Shown: positions 26,439 through 36,053, counted from the stretch's first letter. The stretch is DNA of 64,000 nucleotides from Lachnoclostridium sp. (GCA_023664665.1 JAMPEY010000005.1:77825-141824), one strand, 5' to 3'. Notes: a model not told the origin generated them from the sequence alone. Numbers and translations are program-made.

Positions 26439-27533
26439 ATGGATAAGATTATTTTAACCGGGGACAGACCTACCGGAAGGCTGCATGTGGGGCATTATGT
26501 GGGTTCTTTGCGCAGGCGTGTGGAATTGCAGAATTCCGGAGAATATAAAAAGACTTTTATTATGATTGCCGATGCGCAGGCCCTTACCGACAATATCGAG
26601 AATCCGGAAAAAGTAAGGCAGAATATTATAGAGGTGGCGTTAGATTATTTATCCTGCGGACTTGACCCCGAGAAGGCAACTTTGTTTATCCAGTCCCAGA
26701 TTTCGGAATTGTGCGAGCTGACCTTTTATTATATGGATTTGGTGACGGTGGCGCGCCTGCAGCGGAATCCCACCGTAAAGAGCGAGATTCAGATGCGTAA
26801 TTTTGAGGCAAGCATTCCGGTGGGATTTTTTACCTACCCCATCAGTCAGGCGGCGGATATTACCGCATTTAAGGCTACCACGGTGCCGGTGGGGGGAGAT
26901 CAGCTTCCCATGATTGAGCAGACAAGGGAAATCGTACATAAATTCAACACGGTGTATGCCCCGGTTCTGGCAGAGCCTGCCGCGCTTCTGCCGCAGAATG
27001 AGGCATGTCAGAGACTGCCGGGCATTGACGGTAAGGCAAAGATGAGCAAATCTCTCGGAAACTGCATTTATCTGTCGGACACGGCGGATGAGGTGCGCAC
27101 GAAAATCATGAGTATGTTTACCGACCCGCTGCATTTGCAGGTAAGCGACCCGGGGCATCTGGAGGGCAATACGGTATTTACCTATCTGGACGCTTTCTGC
27201 AGGCAGGAGCATTTTGAGAGATATCTTCCGGATTATGCCAATCTGGACGAGCTGAAAGCGCATTACCAGAGGGGCGGTTTAGGAGATGTGAAGGTAAAGA
27301 AATTCCTGAACAATGTGATGCAGGAAACTTTAGAGCCTATCAGAACCCGCAGAAAAGAGTTGGAAAAGGATATTCCGGCAATTTATGATATTCTGAAAAA
27401 AGGGAGCGAGGATGCAAGGCAGGTGGCTGCTCGGACTTTGTCGGAAGTAAAGACTGCCATGCGCATCAATTATTTTGAGGACGAAGAGCTGATCCGTATG
27501 CAGAGTGCAAAGTACAAAGAAGAATCCGTTTAG
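26439..27533 (+). CDS. trpS: Tryptophan--tRNA ligase
   Basis: A class I aminoacyl-tRNA synthetase that charges tRNA-Trp. Start taken at ATG 26439 (364 aa), because the typical beginning [20 protein letters not shown] follows at once; an ATG at 26418 is also in frame. HVGH is the HIGH motif (about residues 15-18) and KMSKS is the second ATP-binding motif (about 199-203). The 86-bp gap upstream is too short for a T-box leader and none is seen. Confidence 0.95.
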   Translation: MDKIILTGDRPTGRLHVGHYVGSLRRRVELQNSGEYKKTFIMIADAQALTDNIENPEKVRQNIIEVALDYLSCGLDPEKATLFIQSQISELCELTFYYMDLVTVARLQRNPTVKSEIQMRNFEASIPVGFFTYPISQAADITAFKATTVPVGGDQLPMIEQTREIVHKFNTVYAPVLAEPAALLPQNEACQRLPGIDGKAKMSKSLGNCIYLSDTADEVRTKIMSMFTDPLHLQVSDPGHLEGNTVFTYLDAFCRQEHFERYLPDYANLDELKAHYQRGGLGDVKVKKFLNNVMQETLEPIRTRRKELEKDIPAIYDILKKGSEDARQVAARTLSEVKTAMRINYFEDEELIRMQSAKYKEESV

Positions 27534-27615
27534 GATGTAAATTATAAGTTTCGTATTTTCCTGTTTTCTGAACCGGCCGCCTATATGGAACGATATTGCC
27601 CAAAAGAAACAAATT

Positions 27616-27645
27616 TTGATAGAACCGAAAAAAATGGGCATGATA
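27616..27645 (+). promoter_or_regulatory. Weak sigma-G-like promoter before spoVAD
   Basis: TTGATA at 27616-27621 and CATGATA at 27639-27645, spacing 17 bp, resemble the forespore sigma-G pattern (GHATR and CATWMTA). The -35 match is poor. Confidence 0.35.
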
Positions 27646-27688
27646 GTATCAGAGAAATATTTGGCGTAATGCAAAAAAGGAGAGCAGT

Positions 27689-28714
27689 ATGAATCAGAAA
27701 GCGGGAAGAGCCAGCATTAAGCTGGAAAATAGTGTATACATTTTGAACAGCGCCAGCATAGTCGGCAAAAAAGAAGGGGAAGGCCCTCTGGGGCTTTTGT
27801 TTGACATGATTGGGGAGGATGACCTTTTCGGCTGCAATAGTTGGGAAGAGGCGGAGAGCAGTTTACAGAAGGATGCGGTGTATCTGGCGCTCAGCAAGGC
27901 GGGAGTCAGTGCGGAAGATATTTCTTTTATTTATGCGGGTGACTTACTTGGTCAATCCATTGCCACTTCTTTCGGAATCTCATCTTATAATATTCCATTG
28001 TTCGGCGTATACGGCGCCTGCTCCACCTGTGGGGAATCATTGGCGCTGGGGGCAATGACCATTGCAGGGGGGTATGCGGATAAGGTGGTATGTGTGACTT
28101 CCAGCCATTTTGCCAGTGCGGAGAAAGAATTCCGCTTTCCGTTAGAGTATGGGAACCAGAGACCTTTGTCCGCCACATGGACCGTGACGGGAAGCGGCGC
28201 CTTTGTGCTTGGAAATCAGCCCTTGGAGGGAAGCGGCGCCAGAGCCCGTATTGTGGGCATGACAGTAGGAAAAATCGTAGATTACGGTTTAAAGGATTCC
28301 ATGAACATGGGGGCATGTATGGCTCCGGCAGCAGCATCTACTTTGGAACAGCATTTTATTGACTTTGGCAGTCAGCCGGAGAATTATGATAAAATTATCA
28401 CAGGGGACTTGGGCTCTGTGGGGCAGAAGGTCTTAATTGATCTGCTCCGGAAAAAGGGATATGATATTTCCGCGCAGCATATGGACTGCGGAATTGAAAT
28501 TTTTGACGCTCAGGCTCAGGATACCCATGCCGGGGGAAGCGGCTGCGGCTGTAGTGCGGTGACTCTGTCCGCTTATATTTTGAAGCAGCTGGAAGAAGGA
28601 AACTGGAAAAAGGTATTGTTCATGCCTACGGGAGCCCTTCTCAGCAAAACCAGTTTTAATGAGGGAAAGAGCGTGCCGGGCATTGCTCATGCGCTGGTGC
28701 TGGAAAAATGCTGA
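27689..28714 (+). CDS. spoVAD: Stage V sporulation protein AD
   Basis: A 341-aa thiolase-fold protein that binds dipicolinic acid on the spore inner membrane. The segment LENSVYILNSASIVGKKEGE opens it, GVYGACSTCGESLALGAM (about 110-127) is the Cys-containing signature, and HAGGSGCGCSA (about 290-300) is typical of SpoVAD. Length matches the family (about 338 aa). AGGAG precedes the ATG. spoVAC and spoVAE are not adjacent on this strand, unlike in Bacillus. Confidence 0.95.
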   Translation: MNQKAGRASIKLENSVYILNSASIVGKKEGEGPLGLLFDMIGEDDLFGCNSWEEAESSLQKDAVYLALSKAGVSAEDISFIYAGDLLGQSIATSFGISSYNIPLFGVYGACSTCGESLALGAMTIAGGYADKVVCVTSSHFASAEKEFRFPLEYGNQRPLSATWTVTGSGAFVLGNQPLEGSGARARIVGMTVGKIVDYGLKDSMNMGACMAPAAASTLEQHFIDFGSQPENYDKIITGDLGSVGQKVLIDLLRKKGYDISAQHMDCGIEIFDAQAQDTHAGGSGCGCSAVTLSAYILKQLEEGNWKKVLFMPTGALLSKTSFNEGKSVPGIAHALVLEKC

Positions 28715-28805
28715 TTTTTTGCAAAAAGGCTGGCAATTATTCCGTTCCTATTGTAAAATTGAGAAGAATAGAAACTTTAACGGTTAAAAAGCGAACGGAG
28801 AATTT

Positions 28806-29303
28806 ATGCTGGCATTAAGGATTACTTCCCTGAAAAATTTTATGAACCAAATGCTTGTGGGGGACGCCTTTGACCCGTTTTTGCTGGAGGAGGCGGTTAT
28901 CGCCACGGCAGTTACCTATACCATTGACGGGCATATCCACAAAGAATTTTATCCTATGGAGGAGCGGGGAACCGATATGCTGCCCTATGAACTGAAGCCT
29001 TGGAGCGAGATAAAGGGGCTGTGTTTTGAACTGATCAAGGGCAGGCGCGCTCCTCTACATTTTAAGTTTGTCCTGCATTTGAAACCGGAACAGACCGCAA
29101 AGCTTTTTGCAAAAGAGCAGGCGGCGGAAGCTTCCGTGATAAAAGCTTTGGCGCTGACGGTGAAATACGATGAAAAAGGCGCTCTGCTGACTACCGGTAT
29201 CGCTTACAATACTTTTGTCATGGACAGAGAGCCTGATAAAATCTGGGACAGGGCAGTGCTTCAATATCTTGCCGGAAAGGGCATTGGTTTTGAAGAACTG
29301 TGA
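28806..29303 (+). CDS. DUF5721-like protein
   Basis: A 165-aa soluble protein starting MLALRITSLKNFMNQMLVGDAFDPF, the pattern I associate with DUF5721, a Lachnospiraceae family of unknown function. It has alternating strands and a mid-protein motif FELIKGRRAPLHFKFVLHL. It lies 91 bp after spoVAD on the same strand and converges on spoVAE. Confidence 0.75.
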   Translation: MLALRITSLKNFMNQMLVGDAFDPFLLEEAVIATAVTYTIDGHIHKEFYPMEERGTDMLPYELKPWSEIKGLCFELIKGRRAPLHFKFVLHLKPEQTAKLFAKEQAAEASVIKALALTVKYDEKGALLTTGIAYNTFVMDREPDKIWDRAVLQYLAGKGIGFEEL

Positions 29304-29328
29304 GTTCCGGTTTGATTCAATTTTTTTC

Positions 29329-29685
29329 TTACTTTTTCATTTTGGGCTTAAAAATGATACTGGCAAGATATCCGAAAATCAAGGCGGCGGCGGTTCCTAC
29401 GGCGCCTGCTTTAAAACCTCCGGCGAACAGACCTAAAAATCCCTGCTCGTTGACTGCTTCTTTGACTCCCTTCATCAAAATATTGCCAAATCCCAATAAA
29501 GGCACGCTTGCCCCGGCTCCGGCAAATTCCACAAAGGGTTCATACCATCCAAACACGCTGATGACTGCGCCGGTGACTACTAAAAGAACCATGATCCGTC
29601 CGGGCATCATCTTGGTCTTTTCCATGAGAATCTGCACCAGGGCACAAATCAGTCCCCCAACCCAGAAAGCATTGATATAGTCCAT
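29329..29685 (-). CDS. spoVAE: Stage V sporulation protein AE
   Basis: A 118-aa membrane protein with about four membrane segments. The sequence GAGASVPLLGFGNILMKGV (about residues 56-74) is the SpoVAC/SpoVAE signature, and the short length with no soluble domain fits SpoVAEb. It is part of the dipicolinate channel. It lies on the strand opposite spoVAD and is the last gene of a minus-strand run, but a sigma-G-like promoter directly upstream can drive it alone in the forespore. Confidence 0.95.
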   Translation of the reverse strand: MDYINAFWVGGLICALVQILMEKTKMMPGRIMVLLVVTGAVISVFGWYEPFVEFAGAGASVPLLGFGNILMKGVKEAVNEQGFLGLFAGGFKAGAVGTAAALIFGYLASIIFKPKMKK

Positions 29686-29716
29686 TTCCTATACTCCTTT
29701 TTATTTTGTATAGGAA

Positions 29717-29747
29717 TAGTATGGGCAAAAAAGCTATTTTTTATGTA
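29717..29747 (-). promoter_or_regulatory. Sigma-G-like promoter of spoVAE
   Basis: On the minus strand TACATA (29747-29742) and a perfect CATACTA -10 (29723-29717) are 18 bp apart, matching the forespore sigma-G pattern. The -35 lies inside the 3' end of the upstream transporter gene. Confidence 0.7.
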
Positions 29748-30645
29748 ACCATTCCGACGGCAGCTGCACGATGAGTATCGCTGTAAAGACAATGATGCAT
29801 CCGAGGATTTGTCTGGGGGTCATACTCTGGTCGGTTTTCAGAAATCCGATTTTGTAGAAAAGCCATGCCGCTACGGTAGCAATCACGGACTCCAGACTTA
29901 AAATCAGCGCAGCAACGGTGGGATTAAAATTTTTCTGCCCGATAATCTGCAGGGTGTATGCCACGCCGCAGCTCATGACCCCGGCGTACAGCAGCGTCCC
30001 CATGCCTTCCGTAATCTGTGAGAGGTTCGGCTGCCCCCAAATCAATGCGCCTATGCTACATAGGATGCCGCAGATGAAAAATTGGATGCAGGAAATCATG
30101 ACGCCGTCCGCTTTTGGGGAGTAATAATCCACCAGCATAATGTGGGCGGTAAATACAATGGCACACAAAAATACCAGAATATCCCCTTTGCCGAGGCGGA
30201 AACTTTCCGTTATGCATAGCAAATACATCCCCACCGCCGCAAGGAATGCCGCGAACCACACGATACCGGACACTTTTTTGTGAAAGAAGATTCCGGCAAT
30301 GGGAACGAAAATAATATATAGGGCGGTGATAAAGCCCGATTTGCCCACGGTGGTGTATTGGATGCCAAACTGCTGCAGGGTGCTTGCAACGGTCATGGCA
30401 ATGCCGCAGAGAATGCCTGCCCGGATGGTAATTTGGGGGTCGGAGGGTTCCGGTTTCTGCCCGAAAATCCGGCGGGAAATAAATAAATACGCCAAAATGG
30501 AGAGCGCCCCGATTAGTGAGCGCACTCCGTTAAAGGTCAGGGGATGCATAAAGTCCATCGCCTTGCTTTGGAACACAAATGCCATACCCCAGATAAATGC
30601 TGTTGTAAATAATAGAAAACTGTTTCTTGTGGTTTTGCGGTTCAT
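29734..30645 (-). CDS. EamA/DMT-family transporter
   Basis: A 303-aa protein with ten membrane segments in two EamA repeats (about 5-140 and 155-298). The ATP-independent drug/metabolite transporter fold is clear from LLLFTAFIWGMAFVFQ at the N-terminus and the second-repeat motif ALILSLESVIATVAAWLFY. Substrate unknown. It follows ridA by 17 bp on the same strand, so amino-acid or metabolite export is possible. Confidence 0.9.
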   Translation of the reverse strand: MNRKTTRNSFLLFTTAFIWGMAFVFQSKAMDFMHPLTFNGVRSLIGALSILAYLFISRRIFGQKPEPSDPQITIRAGILCGIAMTVASTLQQFGIQYTTVGKSGFITALYIIFVPIAGIFFHKKVSGIVWFAAFLAAVGMYLLCITESFRLGKGDILVFLCAIVFTAHIMLVDYYSPKADGVMISCIQFFICGILCSIGALIWGQPNLSQITEGMGTLLYAGVMSCGVAYTLQIIGQKNFNPTVAALILSLESVIATVAAWLFYKIGFLKTDQSMTPRQILGCIIVFTAILIVQLPSEWLHKK

Positions 30646-30662
30646 AGCCTTATAACCCCGGC

Positions 30663-31037
30663 TTAGATTTCTGCGATAACTTCCACTTCACAAAGTACAT
30701 TTTTGGGAAGGGTCTTTACGGCAACACAGCTTCTGGCGGGTTTTTCCGTAAAATATTCCGCATAAATTTCGTTAAAGGTGGCAAAATCGCCCATATCCGC
30801 CAAGAAACAGGTGGTTTTTACCACTTTGGTATAATCTGTGCCCGCCGCTTCCAAAAGCGCGCCGATATTTTTCATGACCTGTCTGGTCTGGGAAACAATG
30901 TCGTCTCCTTCAATTTCGCCGTTAGCGGGATTAATTGCAATCTGTCCCGATGCAAAGAGCAGATTGCCTGTGATAATACCTTGGGAATAAGGTCCGATTG
31001 CCGCGGGGGCGTTTTGGGTTGAAATCTTATTTAACAT
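30663..31037 (-). CDS. ridA: RidA-family enamine/imine deaminase
   Basis: A 124-aa protein that hydrolyses reactive enamines such as 2-aminoacrylate from PLP enzymes. It shows QNAPAAIGPYSQGI, FASGQIAINP and the catalytic Arg in EKPARSCVAVKTLPKN (about 97-112). Length matches the family. GGGAGGT precedes the ATG. Likely co-transcribed with the transporter downstream. Confidence 0.95.
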   Translation of the reverse strand: MLNKISTQNAPAAIGPYSQGIITGNLLFASGQIAINPANGEIEGDDIVSQTRQVMKNIGALLEAAGTDYTKVVKTTCFLADMGDFATFNEIYAEYFTEKPARSCVAVKTLPKNVLCEVEVIAEI

Positions 31038-31106
31038 TTGAATACCTCCCTGTTCCTTTGAATTTCAGTGTGAATGTTCTGTTTGGATGGACTTTGCGGA
31101 CTGCTG

Positions 31107-31346
31107 TTAAGGGTCGGGTTCGTCAAACTCCGCCGTCACATAAAATCCCCTGTCATTTTCCGCAATATCTACCACAGTGCCCTCTTTAGTCCGAAGCCTG
31201 TCCCTGAAAGGAATATTGGCGGACATGGCAAGGGCCGGGTCAATGGTGTAATAGTAATTGCTGGGAAGTACGCCTTCCGTCACATGAATTTTCTGTCCCA
31301 CTTCCAGAAAGCCGGATCGTTCCATTTTAAATTCCATCCTGCGCAT
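31107..31346 (-). CDS. Small uncharacterised protein, 79 aa
   Basis: No family recognised. The product is soluble and rich in beta-strand-forming residues (LEVGQKIHV; GTVVDIAENDRGFYVTAEF), resembling a small beta-barrel. An AAGGAG site lies 9 bp before the ATG. It is 16 bp downstream of the SCP2-like gene and upstream of ridA, so it belongs to the same transcript. Confidence 0.65.
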   Translation of the reverse strand: MRRMEFKMERSGFLEVGQKIHVTEGVLPSNYYYTIDPALAMSANIPFRDRLRTKEGTVVDIAENDRGFYVTAEFDEPDP

Positions 31347-31362
31347 CCGAATGTACTCCTTC

Positions 31363-31722
31363 TTACTGTTTCTTGGGCTTGCGTCCTCTGGTCTTTGGCT
31401 GCTTCGGAACGATTTCCTTTAACAAAACAGCCTTGCCTAAATCGCCGGAAGCTTTGATTTTGCCGGTCAGATAAGCATTCACGGGATCCAATTTGCCTTC
31501 TGCGATGGCAATCAGGTTCTCGGCGGAGGTGGTCACAAGCACATCCCTGTCATAATATTCATAGGGTTGGATGTCTATCTGACCGTCTGCAATCTTGACA
31601 TAAAGCGCTCCGGAGCCTTCTCCGGTCACATTAAACTGAATTGCAACATGTTCTTTGATTTTGCTGGCATCTGCAGTGCTGTACGCCTGTTTTAAGGTTG
31701 CTACCAACTCTTCATATGTCAT
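31363..31722 (-). CDS. SCP2 sterol-carrier-domain protein
   Basis: A 119-aa protein with the SCP2 fold: N-terminal helix, GSGALYVKIADGQIDIQP strands, then TTSAENLIAIAEGKLDPVNAYLTG (split here by the lipid-tunnel helix) and GKIKASGD. It ends in a basic tail KTRGRKPKK. Bacterial members may bind hydrophobic ligands; the role is unknown. It heads a minus-strand run. GAGG precedes the ATG. Confidence 0.88.
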   Translation of the reverse strand: MTYEELVATLKQAYSTADASKIKEHVAIQFNVTGEGSGALYVKIADGQIDIQPYEYYDRDVLVTTSAENLIAIAEGKLDPVNAYLTGKIKASGDLGKAVLLKEIVPKQPKTRGRKPKKQ

Positions 31723-31840
31723 ACTTAACCTCGTTTCTGCGCAAGTAAATACGCTTGGTGTGATTTGTAACTAGTATAGCAGAAAAAGCGGGGTGTGGCA
31801 ATCAAAAAACATATCACGGAACATTTCCGGGAAAATTCCC

Positions 31841-31869
31841 TTTACAGATATATGAATATATGATACGAT
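31841..31869 (+). promoter_or_regulatory. Promoter upstream of the degV gene
   Basis: TTTACA at 31841-31846 and TACGAT at 31864-31869, spacing 17 bp. Confidence 0.5.
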
Positions 31870-31991
31870 AAGTAGTAATAAAAACTATGTCACAAGTCTG
31901 CTTGAGTTACATGATGTGGAAACAATGTTTAAAGAAATGATTAAAGACCTTGGAAAACGGTAACGCTAATAGAAGGAAAGGGAGAGCGGAG

Positions 31992-32828
31992 ATGAGTTAT
32001 AAGATAGTGATTGACAGCTGCTGCGAGCTGCCCAAGGAATTATATAAGGATAGCAGGATAGAAAACATCCCCTTGGAGCTGGAGGTAGGGGATTATAGGG
32101 TTTTGGATGATGAAAGCTTTAATCAGGCGCTCTTTCTGCGCAAAGTAGCGGAGTGCCCTATGTGCCCGAAGTCTTCCTGTCCTTCGCCGGAGCGGTACAG
32201 GGAAGCGTATCATGCGGAGGCGGAGCGGATTTATGTTGTGACACTGTCTTCCCACTTAAGCGGAAGCCACAACAGCGCGGTGCTTGGCAAGAATCTCTAT
32301 CATGAAAAATACGGAGAGAAGCAGATTCATGTGGTGGATTCTGAATCCGCCTGCTGCGGGGAGGGACAGATTGCCCTGAAATTGATGGAATTGGAGGAGC
32401 AGGGGCTTTCTTTTGAAGAAGTCGTAAAGCAGATAGAAGCTTTCCGCGACAGAATGCGTACTTATTTTGTGCTGGATAATCTGGATGCCCTCAGGAAAAA
32501 CGGACGGCTCACAGGAATCAAGTCTTTGGCGGCGTCGGCGTTAAACATAAAGCCTGTAATGTCGGCGGATAAGGGGGTCATTATCCAGAAGGGTCAATGC
32601 ATAGGCACCAAAAAGGCTTTGATCAAAATGGCGGATATGGTAGTTGGAGAGCTTAAGGGCAGGAAGGACTGTACTTTGATGATTTCCCACTGCAATGCGC
32701 CGGAGCGGGCGGAACAGGTGCAGAAGATGATAGAGGAGCGGGCAGAATTTAAGAAATCCCTCATCGTGGATACCAGAGGAGTGGGAAGCCTGTATGCAAG
32801 CGACGGGGGCATTGTGGTGACGGTTTAA
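31992..32828 (+). CDS. DegV-family fatty-acid-binding protein
   Basis: Start taken at ATG 31992 (278 aa), where YKIVIDSCCELPKEL begins the conserved core; earlier in-frame codons lack support. The domain runs almost full length with the lipid-head-group motif VVTLSSHLSGSHNSA (about 84-98). DegV/FakB proteins hold a fatty acid for phosphorylation by FakA, for phospholipid synthesis. No fakA is nearby. Confidence 0.93.
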   Translation: MSYKIVIDSCCELPKELYKDSRIENIPLELEVGDYRVLDDESFNQALFLRKVAECPMCPKSSCPSPERYREAYHAEAERIYVVTLSSHLSGSHNSAVLGKNLYHEKYGEKQIHVVDSESACCGEGQIALKLMELEEQGLSFEEVVKQIEAFRDRMRTYFVLDNLDALRKNGRLTGIKSLAASALNIKPVMSADKGVIIQKGQCIGTKKALIKMADMVVGELKGRKDCTLMISHCNAPERAEQVQKMIEERAEFKKSLIVDTRGVGSLYASDGGIVVTV

Positions 32829-32861
32829 GGCAGGGGTATTAAAATATGGGTTATAAAAATA

Positions 32862-33137
32862 TTACTGCAGAAGATATCTATAAATAAATATGGAAATACA
32901 AGCTTGCAGGATTAAGATAACAGGCATTCCGATTTGAAATTTTGGATGCCTTGTTTTATGGCGGAAGAGTTGCATTCCCAAAATGCAGCCAAGGCTTCCC
33001 CCGATTAAGGCAGCCGTAAAAAGAGAAGCCTCCAAGATGCGCCAGGCACCCCGGATGGCTCTTTTTTTATCAATGCCCATCATGGCAAATCCTATAATAT
33101 TTATGATGACCAGATAAGCAATCAACAATATTTCCAT
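32862..33137 (-). CDS. DUF1294 membrane protein
   Basis: A 91-aa protein with about three membrane segments and the DUF1294 motif MGIDKKRAIRGAWRI (about residues 20-34), followed by GGSLGCILGMQLFRHKTRHP. Function unknown. It starts 2 bp after the argG stop on the same strand, so it is almost certainly co-transcribed with argG. Confidence 0.9.
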   Translation of the reverse strand: MEILLIAYLVIINIIGFAMMGIDKKRAIRGAWRILEASLFTAALIGGSLGCILGMQLFRHKTRHPKFQIGMPVILILQACISIFIYRYLLQ

Positions 33138-33139
33138 AA

Positions 33140-34363
33140 TCAGATTAACTTCTCGCCCTGTTCCTGCATCTTCATGGCGCGAACCTTGCAGGAAAGCCCG
33201 AACAGGTTGATGAAGCCCTCCGCATCATGATGGTCGTACAAATCGCCCGTAGTGAAGGAAGCAATGCTTTCGTTGTAAAGAGTGTAAGGGGAAGTGGTTC
33301 CTGCCTTGATGATGTTGCCCTTGTAAAGCTTGAATTTTACTTCTCCGGTTACATATTCCTGAGTCTTTTCGATAAATGCCTGCTCCGCCTCGCGTAAGGG
33401 GGTGAACCATTTGCCCTCATATACAAGGCTTGCGAACTTGCTGCCGATTTCCTTTTTCACAGAGTAGGTATCGCGGTCTAAAATCAGCTCCTCCAGCTGC
33501 CGGTGCGCCTCCATCAAAATGGTTCCGCCGGGAGTCTCATAAACGCCTCGGGACTTCATGCCTACCACGCGGTTTTCCACGATATCCACGATGCCGATGC
33601 CATGCTTGCCGCCCAGCTCGTTTAAGGTGCTTATGATTTCGGAAACCTTCATCTTTTTGCCGTTTACGGAAGTGGGAATGCCCTTTTCAAAGGTCATGGT
33701 CACATATTCGCCCTCCTCGGGAGCCTTTTCGGGAGTGGTGCCCAGCACCAGCAGATGGTCATAGTTGGGCTCGTTGGCAGGGTCCTCCAGCTCCAGACCC
33801 TCATGGCTGATGTGCCAGATATTGCGGTCACGGCTGTAAGAAGAATCGGCGGAGAAAGGAAGGTGGATGCCGTGTGCCTGACAGTATGCAATCTCAGACT
33901 CACGGGAATCCATGGTCCACTTGTCGCTTCTCCATGCGGCAATAATCTTAATATCGGGAGCAAGAGCCTTGATGCCCAGTTCAAAACGAATCTGGTCGTT
34001 GCCCTTTCCGGTTGCGCCGTGGCAGATGGCGACAGCACCTTCTTTTCTGGCAATCTCTACCAATTTCTTGGCAATCAAGGGTCTTGCCATGGAAGTGCCC
34101 AGAAGGTATTTGTTTTCATAGACAGCATTTGCCTGCACGCAGGGCATAATGTAGTCCTCGCAGAACTCGTCAATGACATTTTCGATATAAAGCTTGGAAG
34201 CGCCGCAGGACTTTGCTCTCTCTTCCAGACCGTCTAATTCTTCTGCCTGTCCGCAGTCCACGCAGACACAGATAACCTCGTAGTCATAGTTTTCCTTAAG
34301 CCAGGGAATGATTGCGGTGGTATCAAGACCGCCGGAGTACGCCAAGATAACTTTTTCTTTCAT
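33140..34363 (-). CDS. argG: Argininosuccinate synthase
   Basis: A 407-aa enzyme joining citrulline and aspartate with ATP, the penultimate arginine step. The N-type ATP pyrophosphatase motif AYSGGLDTT is at residues 8-16. [15 protein letters not shown] and [15 protein letters not shown] are family signatures. It is on the opposite strand to, and 1.9 kb from, the argCJBD cluster. GGAGG precedes the ATG. No argH or argF is in view. Confidence 0.97.
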   Translation of the reverse strand: MKEKVILAYSGGLDTTAIIPWLKENYDYEVICVCVDCGQAEELDGLEERAKSCGASKLYIENVIDEFCEDYIMPCVQANAVYENKYLLGTSMARPLIAKKLVEIARKEGAVAICHGATGKGNDQIRFELGIKALAPDIKIIAAWRSDKWTMDSRESEIAYCQAHGIHLPFSADSSYSRDRNIWHISHEGLELEDPANEPNYDHLLVLGTTPEKAPEEGEYVTMTFEKGIPTSVNGKKMKVSEIISTLNELGGKHGIGIVDIVENRVVGMKSRGVYETPGGTILMEAHRQLEELILDRDTYSVKKEIGSKFASLVYEGKWFTPLREAEQAFIEKTQEYVTGEVKFKLYKGNIIKAGTTSPYTLYNESIASFTTGDLYDHHDAEGFINLFGLSCKVRAMKMQEQGEKLI

Positions 34364-34416
34364 AAATCAATGCCTCCATTACATATGTATTTAGGTTCCT
34401 TTTTTAATCTGAAACT

Positions 34417-34445
34417 ACTATACAACATTCTTTTGGGAAAAGCAA
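34417..34445 (-). promoter_or_regulatory. Promoter of argG
   Basis: On the minus strand TTGCTT (34445-34440) and TATAGT (34422-34417) with a 17-bp spacer, about 55 bp before the start codon. Confidence 0.65.
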
Positions 34446-34637
34446 GAGCTGCCCTTGTTGTATTTAAGTGGCTCCTATGATATAGTAAAATGGTAATTGA
34501 GCAAAAGAGAAGAGGACACTTGAAGCGATTCAACGAACTGTGATAAAGCAAACGGAGTATCATCAGTCGGAAGGAGATGAAAAAATATTAGCAAGGGAAA
34601 TCACATACGAATACAAAAATCTTATATTTTAGCTTTC

Positions 34638-36053
34638 ATGCTTGCCTGTTTTTGCTCTGCCATGCTTCCGGCAATGTCCGTATCGGCGGAAGAATTAAAC
34701 GCCCGCATAGTGTTTTCGGGAGGCGGTGACAGTAAAAGCCTGCAAGACGGCAGCTACAGCACCGCACGCTCCTTTGGGAAAGGTGATACGGTCACGGTTT
34801 CGTCTAAGGACGGCTCTTCTATCTCGGGCATTTATATGATATGGGACAGTCCCGTAAAGCCGTGGACCCTGACAACGGATAACGGGGATATTTCCTGCGG
34901 AGAGCATGGTTTTCTCCATGAATATATTTCGTTGGAGAGTCCCACGGCTTCCGCAGTTATTACTGTTCCGGAGGATGGTATGCGCATCAGCGATATCAGA
35001 ATATTTGGGGAAGGCGGGCTTCCGGAGGATGTGCAGATATGGAATCCTCCTGTGGAAAAAGCAGATATCATGCTGGTTGCCGCTCATGCGGATGATGAAA
35101 TCCTTTTTCTTGGGGGGATCATCCCTACTTATGCGGTGGTCAGAGGGGCGCAGCTTCAAGTGGTGTATATGTCGGAATTTTGGTCAACCACCGGAATCAG
35201 GGAACATGAAAAGCTGGACGGGCTGTGGGCTGCGGGGCTTACAAACTATCCTGTCTGCGGTAATTTTAAAGATGTTTATTCGGATAATATAGAAACTGCA
35301 AAAAAGCAGTATTCTCTTGATGATATGACGGAATATCTGGCAGGAGAAATCAGGAGATGCAAGCCTTTGGTGATTGTGACTCATGATGAAAACGGTGAAT
35401 ATGGGCATGGATTTCATATGCTGACCTCCAAAGCCGTGACGGATGCAGTGGAAGCAGCGGCTGACAAAACGGCTTATGAAGAGTCGGCTGTTGCATATGG
35501 GGTATGGGATACTCCCAAAACTTATCTTCATTTATATGGGGAAAATAAAATCAGGTTGAATCTGAGAGAACCTATCGGGGCCATGGGCGGGAGAACAGCG
35601 CTGGAAATTGCCGCCGATGCGTACAAACAGCATGTTTCACAACAGTGGTGCTGGTTTTATGTGTCGGACGATTATAAGTACAGCTGCGCCGATTTCGGGC
35701 TTTACCGGACGAGAGTGGGAGAGGATTCGGGGAATGATTTATTGGAGAACCTGAAGACATACAGAGTGCAGGAGGAAGAAGCGCAGGCTGCGGTTTTGGC
35801 GTCTCAAAAGCTTATAGAGGAAAAAACAGGGCATATAAGGGAACATTTTTTGTCGTTAAGGGAAAACGCGGCAGCAGGCGGCGGACTGTTAGGTTTAGGG
35901 AAGAATGCTTTTGGGGCAGGGGCTTCCCGGCAGGGCTCAGAGCTTGAAAATATTGGCACGGGAGGGGCTGTTGCGGTAGTGATTGTAATATGTGCAGCGA
36001 TTGTGGGCATCAGTTTTATCATGGCAAGAAAATTGGTGAAGGGTTTTAAATAA
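34638..36053 (+). CDS. Exported, membrane-anchored PIG-L-family deacetylase
   Basis: The catalytic domain has the metal site AHADDEILFLGG (about residues 155-166), a variant of AHPDDE, and the second motif THDENGEYGHG. Such enzymes remove acetyl groups from N-acetylglucosamine-type sugars. A signal-like hydrophobic N-terminus and a C-terminal membrane helix before the basic tail show surface anchoring. The ATG at 34638 gives 471 aa but a poor signal peptide without basic residues. The frame continues upstream to 34581, and an AAGGAG at 34571-34576 could serve an ATT start at 34587, adding HIRIQKSYILAF. Confidence 0.85.
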   Translation: MLACFCSAMLPAMSVSAEELNARIVFSGGGDSKSLQDGSYSTARSFGKGDTVTVSSKDGSSISGIYMIWDSPVKPWTLTTDNGDISCGEHGFLHEYISLESPTASAVITVPEDGMRISDIRIFGEGGLPEDVQIWNPPVEKADIMLVAAHADDEILFLGGIIPTYAVVRGAQLQVVYMSEFWSTTGIREHEKLDGLWAAGLTNYPVCGNFKDVYSDNIETAKKQYSLDDMTEYLAGEIRRCKPLVIVTHDENGEYGHGFHMLTSKAVTDAVEAAADKTAYEESAVAYGVWDTPKTYLHLYGENKIRLNLREPIGAMGGRTALEIAADAYKQHVSQQWCWFYVSDDYKYSCADFGLYRTRVGEDSGNDLLENLKTYRVQEEEAQAAVLASQKLIEEKTGHIREHFLSLRENAAAGGGLLGLGKNAFGAGASRQGSELENIGTGGAVAVVIVICAAIVGISFIMARKLVKGFK

